DNA of 64,000 nt from Mesoplasma photuris ATCC 49581 (GCF_000702725.1 NZ_JNJI01000005.1:20803-84802), one strand, 5' to 3'. Positions 43,984 through 55,210 are shown, counted from the first letter of the stretch. The notes: a model not told the origin generated them from the letters alone. Made by a program: numbers and translations.

Positions 43984-45363
43984 ATGAAGATACTTTTAAG
44001 TTTATTAGGTGTTGTTGCTTTAGGGACAACAACTGCTGTAACTGTTGTTGCTGCTATGCCAAATCGCTTTACAGCTGATGCTGATAAAATGGTCGGTATG
44101 GGAATTGATAAATCTAATGCTGTAGAGCAAGAAGATTTAGTAAATGATTTAGGATTCACAAATTTTTATACAATTGGAGATTCTTTAAGTGATAGAGGAG
44201 GTCTTTCATCATTAGTTGGTGGAGCTTTAACTACAGCTGTTAAAGAATTATCTGGTTTTGTTGGCGATAATGTAGAAACTATTAAGCCTATTTTAGTAAA
44301 TATTATAAGTGAGATTCTAGGTGGTGAACCAATAAATCAAGTATTGGCGCAAATAGCTGCACAAACTATACTTGGATATTTAAATGATGTTGATACAGAA
44401 AAAACTAAGGTAGAGTTTAAACTAGATTTTACAGATGGTAAAGGAAATATTGAGAATTCATTTACTAACGGTAAACCCGCAGCTGTATTATTAGCTGAAA
44501 GACTTGGTTTTGCTGTGGAAGATTCTACTGGTGAAACGAAAGAAGGTCAAAGAACTTTTAATAGTGCTGTAAACACAAACGTTGGAAACTTGATTAATGT
44601 TAAAACTGAAGAAGTTGGTAATAACTATGCAATTGGTGGAGCAACCGCTGCTAATATTCATGGAATAATGGGATTAGTACTAAATCCAGTACGTATTCAC
44701 GATCAAGCAAGAGCTTTAATCAAAGATCACAAAACTAAACCAACAGATTTAGTTTTCTTAGAAATTGGTGGAAACGATTTATTTAGTATGATGTCTTTAT
44801 ATGAATCAGGAAAAGAAGATCAAATTGAAGAAGCGATGAATGAAGCTATTAAAAATATTAAGACAGCTTTACTTATACTATTAAATAATGGTGTTTCTAA
44901 TATTATTGTTGGAAATGCACCAGATATTAGTATGATACCTAGCTATTTTGAAGATCCAAAAGCGCATGAATTAAGTCAAGAATTCAATCGTAGATTCGTA
45001 GAAATGTTTGATGAAGTTAACGAAAACTATGGTGGAACAATGAGAACTTATGATATGGAAAATAACTTTAGAGAAATTAGAGATCAATTTATACAACTTC
45101 ATGGCGAAGATAAAGTTAATGTATCGGATGCCAGTGTATCTTTAGGTGGTGGAGATTCTACATTAGACATGATACAGTTTTTAACAACCGAAGAAGGAAT
45201 TGAAATCAAAATTAATGTTGGAAATCCTAGAAAAGACAATCTGGAAAAAGGTAAAGAATACTTATTCTGAGATACAATTCACCCAAGTGCATGAGTTCAT
45301 GAACAAGTATCATTAGAATTAATTGATATTGCTACAGAAATGTCAGAAAGTATAAATAAATAA
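43984..45363 (+). CDS. Secreted SGNH/GDSL lipase or esterase
   Basis: A 459-residue secreted hydrolase. N-terminal signal peptide (MKILLSLLGVVALGTTTAVT, then VVAAMP) without a lipobox Cys. The four SGNH blocks are present: FYTIGDSLSDRGG (Ser nucleophile), NYAIGGATAANI, VFLEIGGNDLF (GxND), and the C-terminal WDTIHPSAW carrying Asp and His, which is reached only by reading the UGA at 45268 as Trp. An in-frame upstream ATG (43942) would lengthen the protein but overlap the previous gene; ATG 43984 after AAAAGGAGG is preferred. The protein probably cleaves host or medium phospholipid to supply fatty acids. Confidence 0.93.
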
Positions 45364-45376
45364 TTATTTTTAAATA

Positions 45377-45405
45377 TAAAAAGGAACTATTGTTCCTTTT
45401 TTGTT
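45377..45405. terminator. Bidirectional terminator between convergent genes
   Basis: AAGGAAC (45381-45387), TATT loop, GTTCCTT (45392-45398) flanked by A and T tracts. It serves the lipase operon and the minus-strand gene, whose stop codon lies inside it. Confidence 0.85.
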
Positions 45406-45737
45406 TTCTTATTAGATTTCATATAAATAATTGTTAAGCAAATTAATGATATTAATAAAAATCCGGTTGTAATACCAAAACATAAACTAGCACTAGAAAA
45501 GATAAATCCACCAATTGTGATAAATATTACACCTAATGTTAATAATATAAGACTTAATGTAAATAAGCTTAAATATAAACGATTAAATTGCTTATTTTTA
45601 ATCGATGTATACAAATGAAATACAAAAGTGATTACACCAACAATCAAAGTTATCACAACTATTCATAAAAGAGGATTGATAATATTTTTAAAATATAAAA
45701 CTCCTTCAACAAAATTATGGTTTTCTGGTTTAAGCAT
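45387..45737 (-). CDS. Small membrane protein of unknown function
   Basis: A 116-residue protein with an N-terminal amphipathic part (MLKPENHNFVEGVLYFKN) and three hydrophobic segments. The start is at 45737, after GGAGGTAATC on the minus strand; one UGA Trp codon near the N-terminus hides the first 27 residues in the standard code. It overlaps the kinase gene by eight bases, so both are read together. Ends in KSNKKTKKEQ. No family recognised. Confidence 0.8.
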
Positions 45738-46509
45738 GATTACCTCCAATCAATTTATTATATTTATCTTGTGCGATTTCTAAGTAGATATTTTCATTTG
45801 TTAATTGATACATGTAACTTGCTCAATAACTTCATAAATAGTTTTGATACTTAATCAAATCATAAAGTTTAGCAGTTTCAAATTCATCTAAATTTAATAA
45901 ACTTAAAAATTTATCTCACTTATGCATTGACAACGATTCGCTCATAAAGCTAGCATAATCAAATAAATAATGATTTTTCATTGTAAATTCAAAATCGATT
46001 AAAACTCAACATTTATCTGTTTTTAAAAAGTTACCTTGTACTAAATCATTATGTGAAACAACGATTTTAGCATTAGTATAGTAACTATTTATAATTGACT
46101 CAATTTCTTGATCGAATTGAGAAATATCAAATAATGGAGCATCGATTTTAGTTTTAAATTTATCTAAAATTTTTTTTGGATCAAATAACTTAATATCTAA
46201 ATCTAATTGGTGAAATTGATCGATAATTTTTTTGACAACCTTCATTTTATTTTTACAAATGAAAACATCATGAAAAGTCTTGGCATTAGGAATGTATTTT
46301 GTTCTAGAAACAAAATGGTTGTCATTATCAAATTCATATCAAGTTGGTGTATAAAATAAAGTTTGGTTTAGTTTATTGATTTGTTCATAAAACTTAATTT
46401 CATTATTTCGATCTAAAAAATAATCAACTGTTTGATTTGATTTTTTATATAAATAACCATTCTCTAATCATAAAAAATTAGTTAGTCCATTAAATCCTTT
46501 ATTTTCCAT
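45730..46509 (-). CDS. Choline/ethanolamine kinase-like (LicA/APH fold) phosphotransferase
   Basis: A 259-residue protein-kinase-like phosphotransferase. The catalytic loop VVSHNDLVQGNFL (H-x-D-x-x-x-x-N, about residue 148) and the metal-binding VLIDFEF (about 167) are as in choline kinases and aminoglycoside phosphotransferases. The N-terminal lobe ends with the YTPTWYEFDNDNHFVSR segment. The start at 46509 follows GAGG. A role in making phosphocholine for membrane glycolipids, known in some Mollicutes, is possible; the substrate is inferred only. Confidence 0.85.
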
Positions 46510-46570
46510 AAATAAACCTCTAAAATATATCTATATAGATTTTACACCAATATGTATTTGAGGAGAGATG

Positions 46571-47188
46571 ATGAACAAACAAACTTTATGAATTGCCACA
46601 GCAAATGTTAAAAAAGCTGAAGAGTTTAAATTATTATTTCCTGAATTTGAAGTTAAAACCATTTTAGATTTACCTAACTATATTGATACTGAAGAAAATG
46701 GTTTAACTTTTGAAGAAAACTCATTATTAAAAGCAAAGGATTTAGCAAAATTCGTTAAAGGAATTGCCATTGGAGATGATAGTGGAATTTGTGTTGATGC
46801 TTTAGATGGATTTCCAGGAATTTATTCTAAGCGTTGAGCTTATCCAACAACTAATTGAGATGAAATTTGTCAAAAATTAGTTTCTAAAATTGATGAGTCA
46901 GCAACTCCAAATAATCGTCAAGCACAAATGGTCACAACAATTGGATTTTATGATGCGATTAATGATTTTGAAAAAACATTTTATATTGCAGTAGAGGGAT
47001 CAGTATCTAAAATTGCTAAACCGACAAATGACGCTTTTGGTTATGATGGAGTTTTTGCACCAGGAGTAAGTTCAAAAACTTATTCAGAAATGACTAAAGC
47101 TGAGAAATTTGAAACATCATCAAGAAATTTGGCAGTTCAACAATTTAAAAAATTTTATAAAGAATATCGAGGACAAGAACATGAGTAG
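46571..47188 (+). CDS. rdgB: Non-canonical purine NTP pyrophosphatase (RdgB/HAM1)
   Basis: A 205-residue enzyme hydrolysing dITP and XTP to monophosphates to keep them out of DNA. Motifs: LWIATANVKKAEEF (SxNxxK-like N-terminus), TFEENSLLKA, GDDSGICVDAL and FGYDGVFAP; the late KAEKFETSSR matches the KnxxSHR region with His missing. Start ATG 46571; an adjacent ATG at 46568 is too near GGAG. It overlaps trmL by eight bases. Confidence 0.93.
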
Positions 47189-47723
47189 AAGATTAAATAT
47201 TGTTTTATACCAAACTGAAATTGCACAAAACGTTGGTGCGATTATGAGAACATGTGTGGCGATGAATGCTAAATTACATATTATTGAACCACTAGGTTTT
47301 CCTTTTGATGATCGTCATTTATCACGACCAAGTGCAAACGAACATAAGTTTGTTGATATGGTGAGATATGATGATTGAGCACACTTTGAAGAATTAAACC
47401 CTAATGTCAAATTATTTTGCTTATCACGTTATGGAAAAGGACCAATTTCTAATTATGACTTTACTCAAGAACATGGTGATGTTTTTGTTATGTTTGGAAA
47501 AGAATCAACAGGAATTCCTAAAAAAATTTTACAAGATAATTTTGAAACAACATTTAGAATTCCAATGGTTGCTGATGCTCGTTCAATTAATATTTCAAAT
47601 ACAGTTGGAATCGCTGGATATGAAATATTACGTCAATGAGATTATTTAGATCTTTCTCAAGTTGAAGTTCAAAGAGGTGAAAACTACATCACTGATCATC
47701 AATGAACGATGGAGGATAACTAA
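47181..47723 (+). CDS. trmL: tRNA (cytidine/uridine-34 2'-O)-methyltransferase
   Basis: A 180-residue SPOUT (trefoil knot) methyltransferase acting on the wobble base of tRNA-Leu. Motifs NIVLYQTEIAQNVGAIMRT (residues about 5-23), MFGKESTGIP (about 105) and RSINISNTVGIAGYEIL (about 136) are diagnostic. ATG 47181 overlaps the rdgB stop, and the in-frame upstream ATG 47109 lies within rdgB. Ends two bases before the next gene. Confidence 0.94.
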
Positions 47724-47724
47724 A

Positions 47725-48582
47725 ATGTTTGGTAAGCAATTACCATATGTAATGACAGATTTGGACGGAACTATTTCAAATCATGATTTATCCATTAATC
47801 CCGATACAATTAAATCAATTAAAAAATATCAAAAAGCAAGTGGTTACAAACTTGCTTTTTGTACTGGTAGACTTGATGTGTGTAATTTAAAAATTGCTGA
47901 TGATTTAAATGTTCAACTACCAATCATTTCATGTAATGGAACAGTGATTACTGATTTAAAAACCAAAGAAGTTTTATATGCTGATTATTTAAATTACGAT
48001 AAATTATTAATCATCTTAGAAAAAGCAGTTGAAATCGGTTTAGATATTTTATTTTATGAACCAGGAAGAATGGGTGGTAACCAAGATAATCCTCGTGTTA
48101 TCATGTGAATTGATTTTTTAAAAACTATTAAAAAAGAAAAACATAAATTCGAGATAATTACATATAAAGATAGTGCAGAATTGTTAAAATCATATCAGAG
48201 AAAAGAATTCTCTCCTGTGCAAATTGTTTTTTACTTCAGTGAAGCAAAACAACACTTAATTTCTAAGTTAAAAGAACTATGTGATTTGTATGCTGATGAC
48301 TTTGTGTTAGCTCAATCATTAACGACAATGTTTAACTTAACTAACAAAGGTGCTAATAAGCTTAATGGATTAAAGAAATGATCTGAAATTGTCAATACTG
48401 ATTATCGTGAAGTAATTACATTTGGAGATAATGGTAACGATATCCAAATGATTCAAGGAGTTAATAAAGGTTATGCAGTTGGAAATGCCATTGATGAATT
48501 AAAAGATGTGGCTTATGAAGTAATTGAACCAATTGAGGCAAATGGAGTTGGTAAACAACTAGAAAGGATATTAGGTAAGTAA
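47725..48582 (+). CDS. Cof-type HAD phosphatase
   Basis: A 285-residue HAD-superfamily IIB hydrolase. Motif I is VMTDLDGTISNHD (nucleophile Asp, residues about 10-22), motif II CTGRL, and motif IV TFGDNGNDIQMIQ (about 236), with a Cof-type cap between. Acts on small phosphorylated molecules such as sugar or nucleotide phosphates; the substrate cannot be told. Begins one base after trmL and ends one base before nadD. Confidence 0.93.
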
Positions 48583-48583
48583 T

Positions 48584-49690
48584 ATGAAAAGAATCGCACT
48601 TTTTGGTGGTAGTTTTGATCCAGTTCATACCGATCATGTTAATATCGCTAAAGCATGTCATGATAAATTAGGCTTTGATGAAGTGTGATTCATTCCCACT
48701 TATTTAAATCCCTTTAAGAAAAAACAAAACTCATCGATTAAAGATCGTTTGAGTATGTTAAGAATTATTGAAAAAGAAAATAGTTTTATTCGTATCAACG
48801 AATATGAAATTAGAAATAATCGCCCCACTTATACTTATGAAACATTAAGTTATATTGTGAAAGAATATCCTGAAATTGAGTTTTCCTTTATTATGGGATC
48901 AGATCAATTAGACTCATTTGAAAAATGAGATCACTTTGATGAATTAATTAAATTAATTCCATTCAAAGTTTTTAAACGTAGTGATCAAGTTAACTTAGAA
49001 GTTTTTAAAAAATATAATCTTGAAGTATTTGATTTTGATAACAACTTCTTATCATCAACTGATATTCGTAATTTGAAAAACTTAGATAAACAAATTCCAG
49101 CAATTAATAAGTATGTAAACTGAAACTTATTATACTTATCAGATCGTGTTGAAGCCCATATGGATCAACAAAGATACCAACATTGTTTAAATGTGGGTAA
49201 AATGGCTAAAAAACTGGCTGCAATTCATGGAGAAGATGAAGAACGTGCTTTGATTGCAGGAACTCTACACGATATTACTAAACGTTGAGATAAATCAAAA
49301 CATGAGTGATATTTAAAACGTTATATGCCATCAGTAATGTCTGAACCATATCCAGTATGACATTCATTTACTGGATATTTACATTTACAAAAAGACTGAC
49401 TAATTAAGGATCAAGAAATCTTAAATGCAGTTTTTAACCATACAGTGGGTTCTCCAGATATGTCACGTTTAGATATGATTGTCTTTTGTGCTGATAAAAT
49501 ATCAGTTGAACGTGATTATGAAAACGTTGATTACTATCGAGACTTAGTAATTAAAGACTTAGAACAAGGGTTTAAAGAATTATTAAAATTACAATTTGAA
49601 GTTGCTGTAAAAACACATGGTGAAAATCAAATTGGAGATATGTTAAAAAATACATTATATGCATGAGTATATCAAGAAGGAGCAGAATAA
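48584..49690 (+). CDS. nadD: Nicotinate-nucleotide adenylyltransferase fused to an HD hydrolase (NadD-YqeK type)
   Basis: A 368-residue fusion. Residues 1-185 form a NadD domain: FGGSFDPVHTDHVNIAK (H-x-x-H adenylyl motif), YLNPFKKK, FIMGSDQLDSF and LSSTDIRNL. Residues about 190-345 form an HD domain with RYQHCLNVGKMAKKLA, AGTLHDITKRW (His-Asp), WHSFTGYL and NHTVG, matching YqeK, a symmetrical Ap4A hydrolase in Firmicutes. In Bacillus these are adjacent separate genes; the fusion is characteristic of Mollicutes. Confidence 0.93.
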
Positions 49691-49691
49691 A

Positions 49692-50375
49692 ATGAAAATA
49701 TTAATTGGAGCAATGCAAGAAGAATTACATCAAATTGTTGATGATTTAAAAATGGTTAAAGTGGAAAATTCATTAGTAAATGAATTTAAAACAAATGACG
49801 GAGAAGTTGTTTTAGCTTGAATCGGAATCGGAATTGCTAATGCTAGTGCTGGGTTAAGTTACTTATTAACTAAATATCAAAATAAAGTTGAATACGTAAT
49901 TAACTTAGGAACAGCTGGTTGTTTATACAACGATTTACACCAATCTGATTTAGTGATTGTTAATAAAGCAACTTACTCAATGGCTGATTCAACAGGAATG
50001 GGATATGTGTATGGACAATTACCAAGTATGCCCGCTCATTATGAATCAAACCCTGAATTAATGGCTAAAATTAAAACTGCAGTTGGATCTAGAAAACATA
50101 TTATTGGAAATACAGCAACAAGTGATACATTTTTTGAATCACATGATAAAGTAAAAACTTTTATTGATAAAATTCCTTTTGATGTACAGATTGCAGAAAT
50201 GGAATGTGCTGGATTTGCGCAAACTGCTGCTAAATTCAATGTTCCATTTGCAGCATTAAAAATCGTTAGTGATATTGTTGGTGGAGATGAAACAAACGAA
50301 TTACAATTTGATCAATTCTTACCAGTGGCTGCTAATGTTTTAAGTGAAGTTGCTAGAGAAATAATAAAAAGATAG
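49692..50375 (+). CDS. mtnN: 5'-methylthioadenosine/S-adenosylhomocysteine nucleosidase
   Basis: A 227-residue nucleosidase releasing adenine from MTA and SAH. Motifs: ILIGAMQEEL (N-terminus), VINLGTAGCL, EMECAGFAQTA (purine and ribose binding Glu, about 170) and the catalytic Asp in IVSDIVGG (about 195). Overlap-free start one base after nadD. Last conserved gene before the accessory stretch at 50.4 kb. Confidence 0.95.
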
Positions 50376-50390
50376 ATTAAAGAGGTAAAT

Positions 50391-51413
50391 ATGGCTAAGT
50401 ATGGTAATGAAAAAGAAATATGGCTTTTAGGAAATGGATTTGAGATAAATTTTAATAACGAACTTAAAAATTTTAATGAAAAATATTTTGAATGATATGA
50501 AAGATTTTTTTTATTAAAAGTTTCAAATTTCATTCATCAAATTCAATATCAACCATTCGAAACTTTAAAATACGCAAAAGAACTGAATAGAATATTTAAC
50601 AGGATTTCTGATAAAGATGAAATACATAAAATTTGCTCAAATATAAATGATTTTTTTAAACAAAAAATGCAAGAATCAGCTACAAGAATTGAAGATATTT
50701 TTATGGAAATAAGTTATGAATTTGATAAGGATGTTGATCCCGAAATCAGCATTATTATTTCTGAAATTTTGAAGTTATCTTTTTCCATTTTTCTATTAGA
50801 ACAAAAAAAGGAGTGGGAGTACAATTCTGATTTATTTGCAGAAATAATCCCTCCATCAATTATATTTACAACAAATTATTTTAGAGATCAGTATGTTTCT
50901 TTTTTAAAAAAATGAGAAGAAATGTTTAATCCTAAAATAGAAAATTATAGTCCGTTTTCAATTCACAATAGCAAAGAATTCATAACTAAAATAGAAAATT
51001 TGCATGGAACAATTTATTTTGATTCAAACAATTATCTAAAAAACGATATTAAAATTAATTTAAATGATAAAGATATTGCTTTTTATGCACGAAAATTTAA
51101 TAATAAAGAAACTATGAAAATATTTGGTGTTAGTTTTTTAAATGATAAATTATTAATGGAAGAGATTGCGGATTCTTTAGATTTAAAAAATATTGTTTTT
51201 TATTATTTAGATATTGAGTCTAGAGAACAATACCGAAAAATTATAATTGATAAATTTAAAATAAGATGAAATTTTATAATGCCCGAAAAAGAAGATGCGA
51301 TGATTTTTATACACAAAAACTCAGATAAAGAAAAATATATATATTTTAAACCTGTAGAAGAATTTGATATCTATGGATGCTTTAATAGGAATTCTAATTT
51401 AAGATTATGATAA
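50391..51413 (+). CDS. AbiH/SIR2-like protein, candidate defence gene
   Basis: A 340-residue protein whose scattered motifs fit the AbiH/SIR2-like Rossmann fold: LLGNGFEINF (residues 12-21, GNGF), PPSIIFTTNYFRDQY (TTN around 160-162), ENLHGTIY (LHG, about 205) and KIFGVSFLNDKLLMEEI (about 244). Proteins of this group act in abortive infection or NAD depletion against phage; the assignment is by motif order, not a search. Start at ATG after GAGGT. The last codons before the stop are UUA UGA UAA, so Trp is the final residue. Two of its six Trp codons are UGG, a higher share than in neighbouring housekeeping genes. Overlaps the J-domain gene by 7 bases. Confidence 0.65.
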
Positions 51414-52270
51414 AAAAAATAACCACCGATTTAATATCTAAAATTTCTGATTTTAACAAAACTATGTATGAATCAAAAATTAACGATCAAAAATACCATA
51501 ACAATCTTTTACAAAACTTTTGAGATTCTAAAAAGCAACAGAATACTTTAGAAATAACAAATTTCAATTATCAAGAACAACTAACAAGTCTTACAAGTTC
51601 GCCATTTCATAACACCATTAGTTATTATGCTAATTTTGCAACTAAAGAACAAACTGAGTTATTTAAAATTACTTTAACAAGTATTAATCAAAGAATTAAA
51701 GATATTGTTTATAACGGATTAAATATCATCAATATGGCGCAAAATAACGTTATGGCAGATGATTTATTAGAAAACTATATCAATGACCTACAATTAGAGT
51801 ATTTAACTCACTATTGAGAAATAATTACTAATAAATTAGGATCTAATATCATATCTCCACTTTTAGAAAATTCGTTAAGTAACTTAAGTGAATTTAAAGA
51901 ATACTTAGATAAAAAAAATAATCTAATTATTAAAACTGAATTAGAAATAATTCATCGACAACTTAATAAGTACATTTATGTTTTATTAAAAAAACTTTAT
52001 GCTAAATTTAAATTAAAACCAATTGATCAACAATTTACAAATAATAAAAAATTTCATGATTTCGAAGATATTGATTTAAATTTCAATAATAATATTAATG
52101 AAATTGAAGCATACAAAATTTTGAAATTAAATTTTGATGCTTCAATTACAGATATTAAAAGTTCATATCGTCATTTAGCTAAAATTTATCATCCAGATAA
52201 TCAAAAAACAGGTGATGAATTAATAATGCAAAGAATATTGGCAGCTTATAATTTATTAAAAATCAAATAA
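51407..52270 (+). CDS. J-domain protein with long N-terminal helical region
   Basis: A 287-residue protein; the C-terminal 55 residues form a DnaJ domain (AYKILKLNFDASITDIKSSY, then HLAKIYHPDN with HPD at 262-264). The first 230 residues are mostly helical and Asn/Leu-rich and not recognised. Having J at the C-terminus is opposite to classical DnaJ. J domains stimulate DnaK ATPase, so this may deliver a client, perhaps the AbiH-like protein or the next membrane protein. The ATG overlaps the 3' end of the preceding gene, so translation is coupled. UGA Trp codons are present. Confidence 0.82.
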
Positions 52271-52295
52271 TTTTTATTTGAAGAAAGAATTTTAT

Positions 52296-53078
52296 ATGGA
52301 ATTAATTACATTTACAAAAATTTGTTTTGGTTTTGCTTTCTTTTTTGAAGGTTTATTAATTTTTCTTTTAATTAAATATAATAGAAAGAAATTTATTAAA
52401 AATTATTTCTTTAGAAAGTTTAAATATTTTTTAAAGACCAAAAAAATAACTTCGAAAGAAGTTGAAATAAGCGAATTTGGAGTACTTCTGTTATCAACTT
52501 TTTCTGATGCAAATTTTAAAAAAATTTCAATTAGAAATAGAGTTATCGTTATTTCTGTGTTTTTTATTGCTATAACAGTTTCACTTATTCCGTTAATAAT
52601 TGTTTATGCTCTTACTTCCTTTTTGGTATTAATACCAGTATTAACTTTTTGTTTTACTATTGGCTTTAATATATTTAAAGCAAGACACGATTTAAAATTT
52701 TTAGATAAATTATTTATTTGAGATTCGAAAAGATTATTTAATAATTCTTATACTCTTTTTAAAATAAAAAATATTTCTGAAAAAGAAATTTTACTCAATG
52801 AAAAAGTAAGTATTTTGGAAAAAATTAGTAAAATTGATAAAAGTACAAATGAATATGACTATTTAAATATAAGAGTTAATTCAATTGAAAAATTAATAGC
52901 TGATTTTGATGAAAATTATATAATTTATATTTTTTTAGAATCTTGTATAAAATTTAAGAAAAAGAACAATATATTGCATAATATCGATGAATTTTTAAAT
53001 TGCAATAATAAAGAAGAAGTATTGAGTTTAATGAAAAAAACAAACAATAATTTATTAAAAGAAAGTGAGAATAAATAA
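52296..53078 (+). CDS. Membrane protein with cytoplasmic helical tail, accessory trio
   Basis: A 260-residue protein with an N-terminal hydrophobic segment (about 6-28), two adjacent ones (about 82-105 and 110-128) and a C-terminal charged helical part rich in Lys, Asn and Glu. No family recognised. ATG 52296 is chosen over a TTG at 52278; the RBS is weak (AAGAAAG). It starts 25 bases after the J-domain gene and its stop overlaps the thyA start (TAATG), so the trio and thyA are probably one transcript. Confidence 0.75.
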
Positions 53079-53944
53079 TGAAACAGTATTTAGATATTTT
53101 AACTGATGTATTAAATAATGGAGAAGTAAGAGAAGATCGTACTAATACAGGAACAATTTCTAAGTTCGGAGTTCAAAGTAGATATGATTTACGTGAAGGT
53201 TTCCCGTTAGTTACTACTAAAAAAGTTTTTACTAAAGGAATTATTCATGAAATCTTATGGTTTATTGCTGGAGATACTAACATTAAGTATCTTGTAGATA
53301 ATGGAGTTAACATTTGAAACGAATGACCATATGAAGAATATAAAAAAGCTTCAACTTATCAAGGAGAAACTTTAGAAGAATTTATTGAAAAAGTAAGAAC
53401 TGATGATTCCTTTGCAAAAGTATATGCAAATCTAGGACCGGTTTATGGAAAACAATGAAGAAACTTTAATGGAGTTGATCAATTTAAAAAAGTTATCAAA
53501 CAAATTAAAGCAAATCCATTTTCAAGAAGACATATTGTCAGTGCTTGAAATCCAAGTGAAGTTGATAATATGCTATTACCTCCATGTCACTCACTATATC
53601 AATTTTATGTAACACCAAATGAAGAAATTGATTTACAGTTATATCAAAGAAGTGGAGATTTATTTTTAGGAATCCCTTTTAATATAGCTAGTTATGCACT
53701 TTTATTAGAGTTGGTAGCTCAAGAATGTGGTTTAACTCCAAGATACTTCATTCATACAATTGGAGATGCACATATTTACTCAAATCACATTGAACAAGTT
53801 AATTTACAATTAAGTCGTGAACCTAAACCACTACCGAAATTAAAAATTACTCCTAATAAAAGTATTTTTGATATTACTTTTGAGGATATTGAAATAATTG
53901 GTTATGAATCACACCCAAGAATTAAAGGAGAAGTCGCTGTATAG
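53078..53944 (+). CDS. thyA: Thymidylate synthase
   Basis: A 288-residue enzyme methylating dUMP with methylene-tetrahydrofolate, giving dihydrofolate for FolA. The catalytic Cys170 is in [27 protein letters not shown] (about 147), [19 protein letters not shown] and the GDAHIYSNH motif are intact. The start overlaps the stop of the preceding membrane protein gene. A terminator follows the TAG. Confidence 0.97.
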
Positions 53945-53957
53945 CGGCTTTTTTATT
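53931..53957 (+). terminator. Terminator of thyA
   Basis: AAGTCGCT (53931-53938), GTAT loop, AGCGGCTT (53943-53950, one G-U pair), then a T run; the stop codon lies in the loop region. Confidence 0.88.
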
Positions 53958-54374
53958 GTTTAAACTGGTAAAAATGTTGAGGAAACAAGGAATATCTTAA
54001 ATAAAGAAATTAGTGAAACAAAATAATATTTCATAAGTCAGGATGTAATTTTGGATAATGTTAAAAAACATATCTAAGCAAATGTAAAGTTAAAGTAGTT
54101 CTTGGTGAAATTTATTCTATATTGTTGATGAAACTCAATCAATTATTCTGGACAAAAACAATTGACTAAAAGTAAGAGTAACAAAATGTAAAAATAAGCA
54201 TTTAATTAAACTTATAACAATAGTAAAAATCCTTATTCTGAAAACTTTAGTATTAAAAAAAAATATAAAATTGGGAAAAAGACTCATGATCAAAAAATCG
54301 AAATATCATATTTTGAATCAAAAAATTAAAAATCGAATTGATCGTTTTTTTAATGTAATATTAAATTATAAGAA
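53958..54374 (+). other. Gene-poor stretch with possible remnants of a decayed gene
   Basis: No gene with a credible start and RBS. Around 53964-54026 the frame reads TGKNVEETRNILNKEISETK then TAA, which looks like a protein fragment. A second open frame, 54094-54393 (99 codons in code 4), has no start before an ATG at 54286 and no RBS; its reading (IVDETQSIILDKNNWLKVRV...) is basic and lysine-rich. These may be decayed coding sequence. The right end overlaps the regulatory region of the RpiR gene. Confidence 0.4.
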
Positions 54375-54388
54375 TAGTTTCACAACTA
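54375..54388 (+). promoter_or_regulatory. Candidate MurR-type operator before the second RpiR gene
   Basis: TAGTTTCACAACTA is an imperfect palindrome containing TAGTTTCA, the same 8-mer found inside the perfect palindrome before the PTS gene at 55230. It lies 36 bases before the ATG, in the likely promoter zone. Confidence 0.5.
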
Positions 54389-54423
54389 AATAATATTTAA
54401 AAATTATTTTCAAGGAGATCAGC

Positions 54424-55206
54424 ATGAAAAAATCAGCATATAGTTTTTTAATAAATAATAAAGATAATAATGAATTACTAACTTACATTAATTCTTTAAT
54501 AAATGATAATTTAGAATTAAATATCGAAGATATTGCTAAAAAAAGTTATATGTCAAAGTCGGGAGTTACCCGCTTTTTTAAAGATTACGGTTTTGAAGGA
54601 TTTAAAGAATTTAAATACTTATTAATAAATGAAACAAAACAAAATAAAACTTCAAACGAAACACTTTTATCTGAATTTGATAGAGAAGTTATGTTGAATC
54701 CGATTGAACTAACAGCAATGATAAATGATGATAGTGTTTTTGAAGAAGCGTATAATTTATTAATTAATGCACAAAATAATTTTATTGTGGGAATTGGTGG
54801 AAACCATTCTGTATGTTATGAAACAAAAACTAGATTAGAACGTTTTGGTTTTAAAGCTGAACATAACTTTGATCAACACGGAATGTTTATTTCTATTGCT
54901 AATGCAAAAGAAAATGATCTTGTATGAGCTTTTTCATATACTGGAGAAAGCCCAGAAGTATTAAAGTTAGTTAAAAAAGCTAAAGATAGAGGATGTAAAA
55001 TCATTTCAATTACTAGAAATGATGAAAGTACATTAACTAAAATGTCTGATTTAATTTTTAAATTAGATAATTCAGAAAACTTAGTTAGAATATTATCTTT
55101 AAAATCTAGAACAGCAATGACATATATAATTTATAAAATGTCTTGATTTATTTATAGAAAAAACCCAGAAAAATACGAACAATTACTTCTAAATAATGTT
55201 TATTAA
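54424..55206 (+). CDS. RpiR/MurR-family regulator of MurNAc use
   Basis: A 260-residue regulator. The HTH is IEDIAKKSYMSKSGVTRFFKD (about residues 37-57); the SIS domain covers about 105-245 with FIVGIGGNHSVCYETKTRLERF and LVWAFSYTGESPEVLKLV. UGA at 54925 is Trp within the SIS domain. RBS AAGGAG. Located before a MurNAc-type PTS gene and murQ, so it most likely senses MurNAc 6-phosphate. Paralog of the regulator at 39404. Confidence 0.9.
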
Positions 55207-55210
55207 TAAT

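Noticed and set aside
54094..54393. 99-codon open frame before the second RpiR gene
   Set aside because: No start codon in its first two thirds, no RBS, and it runs into the promoter zone; kept only as possible remnant.
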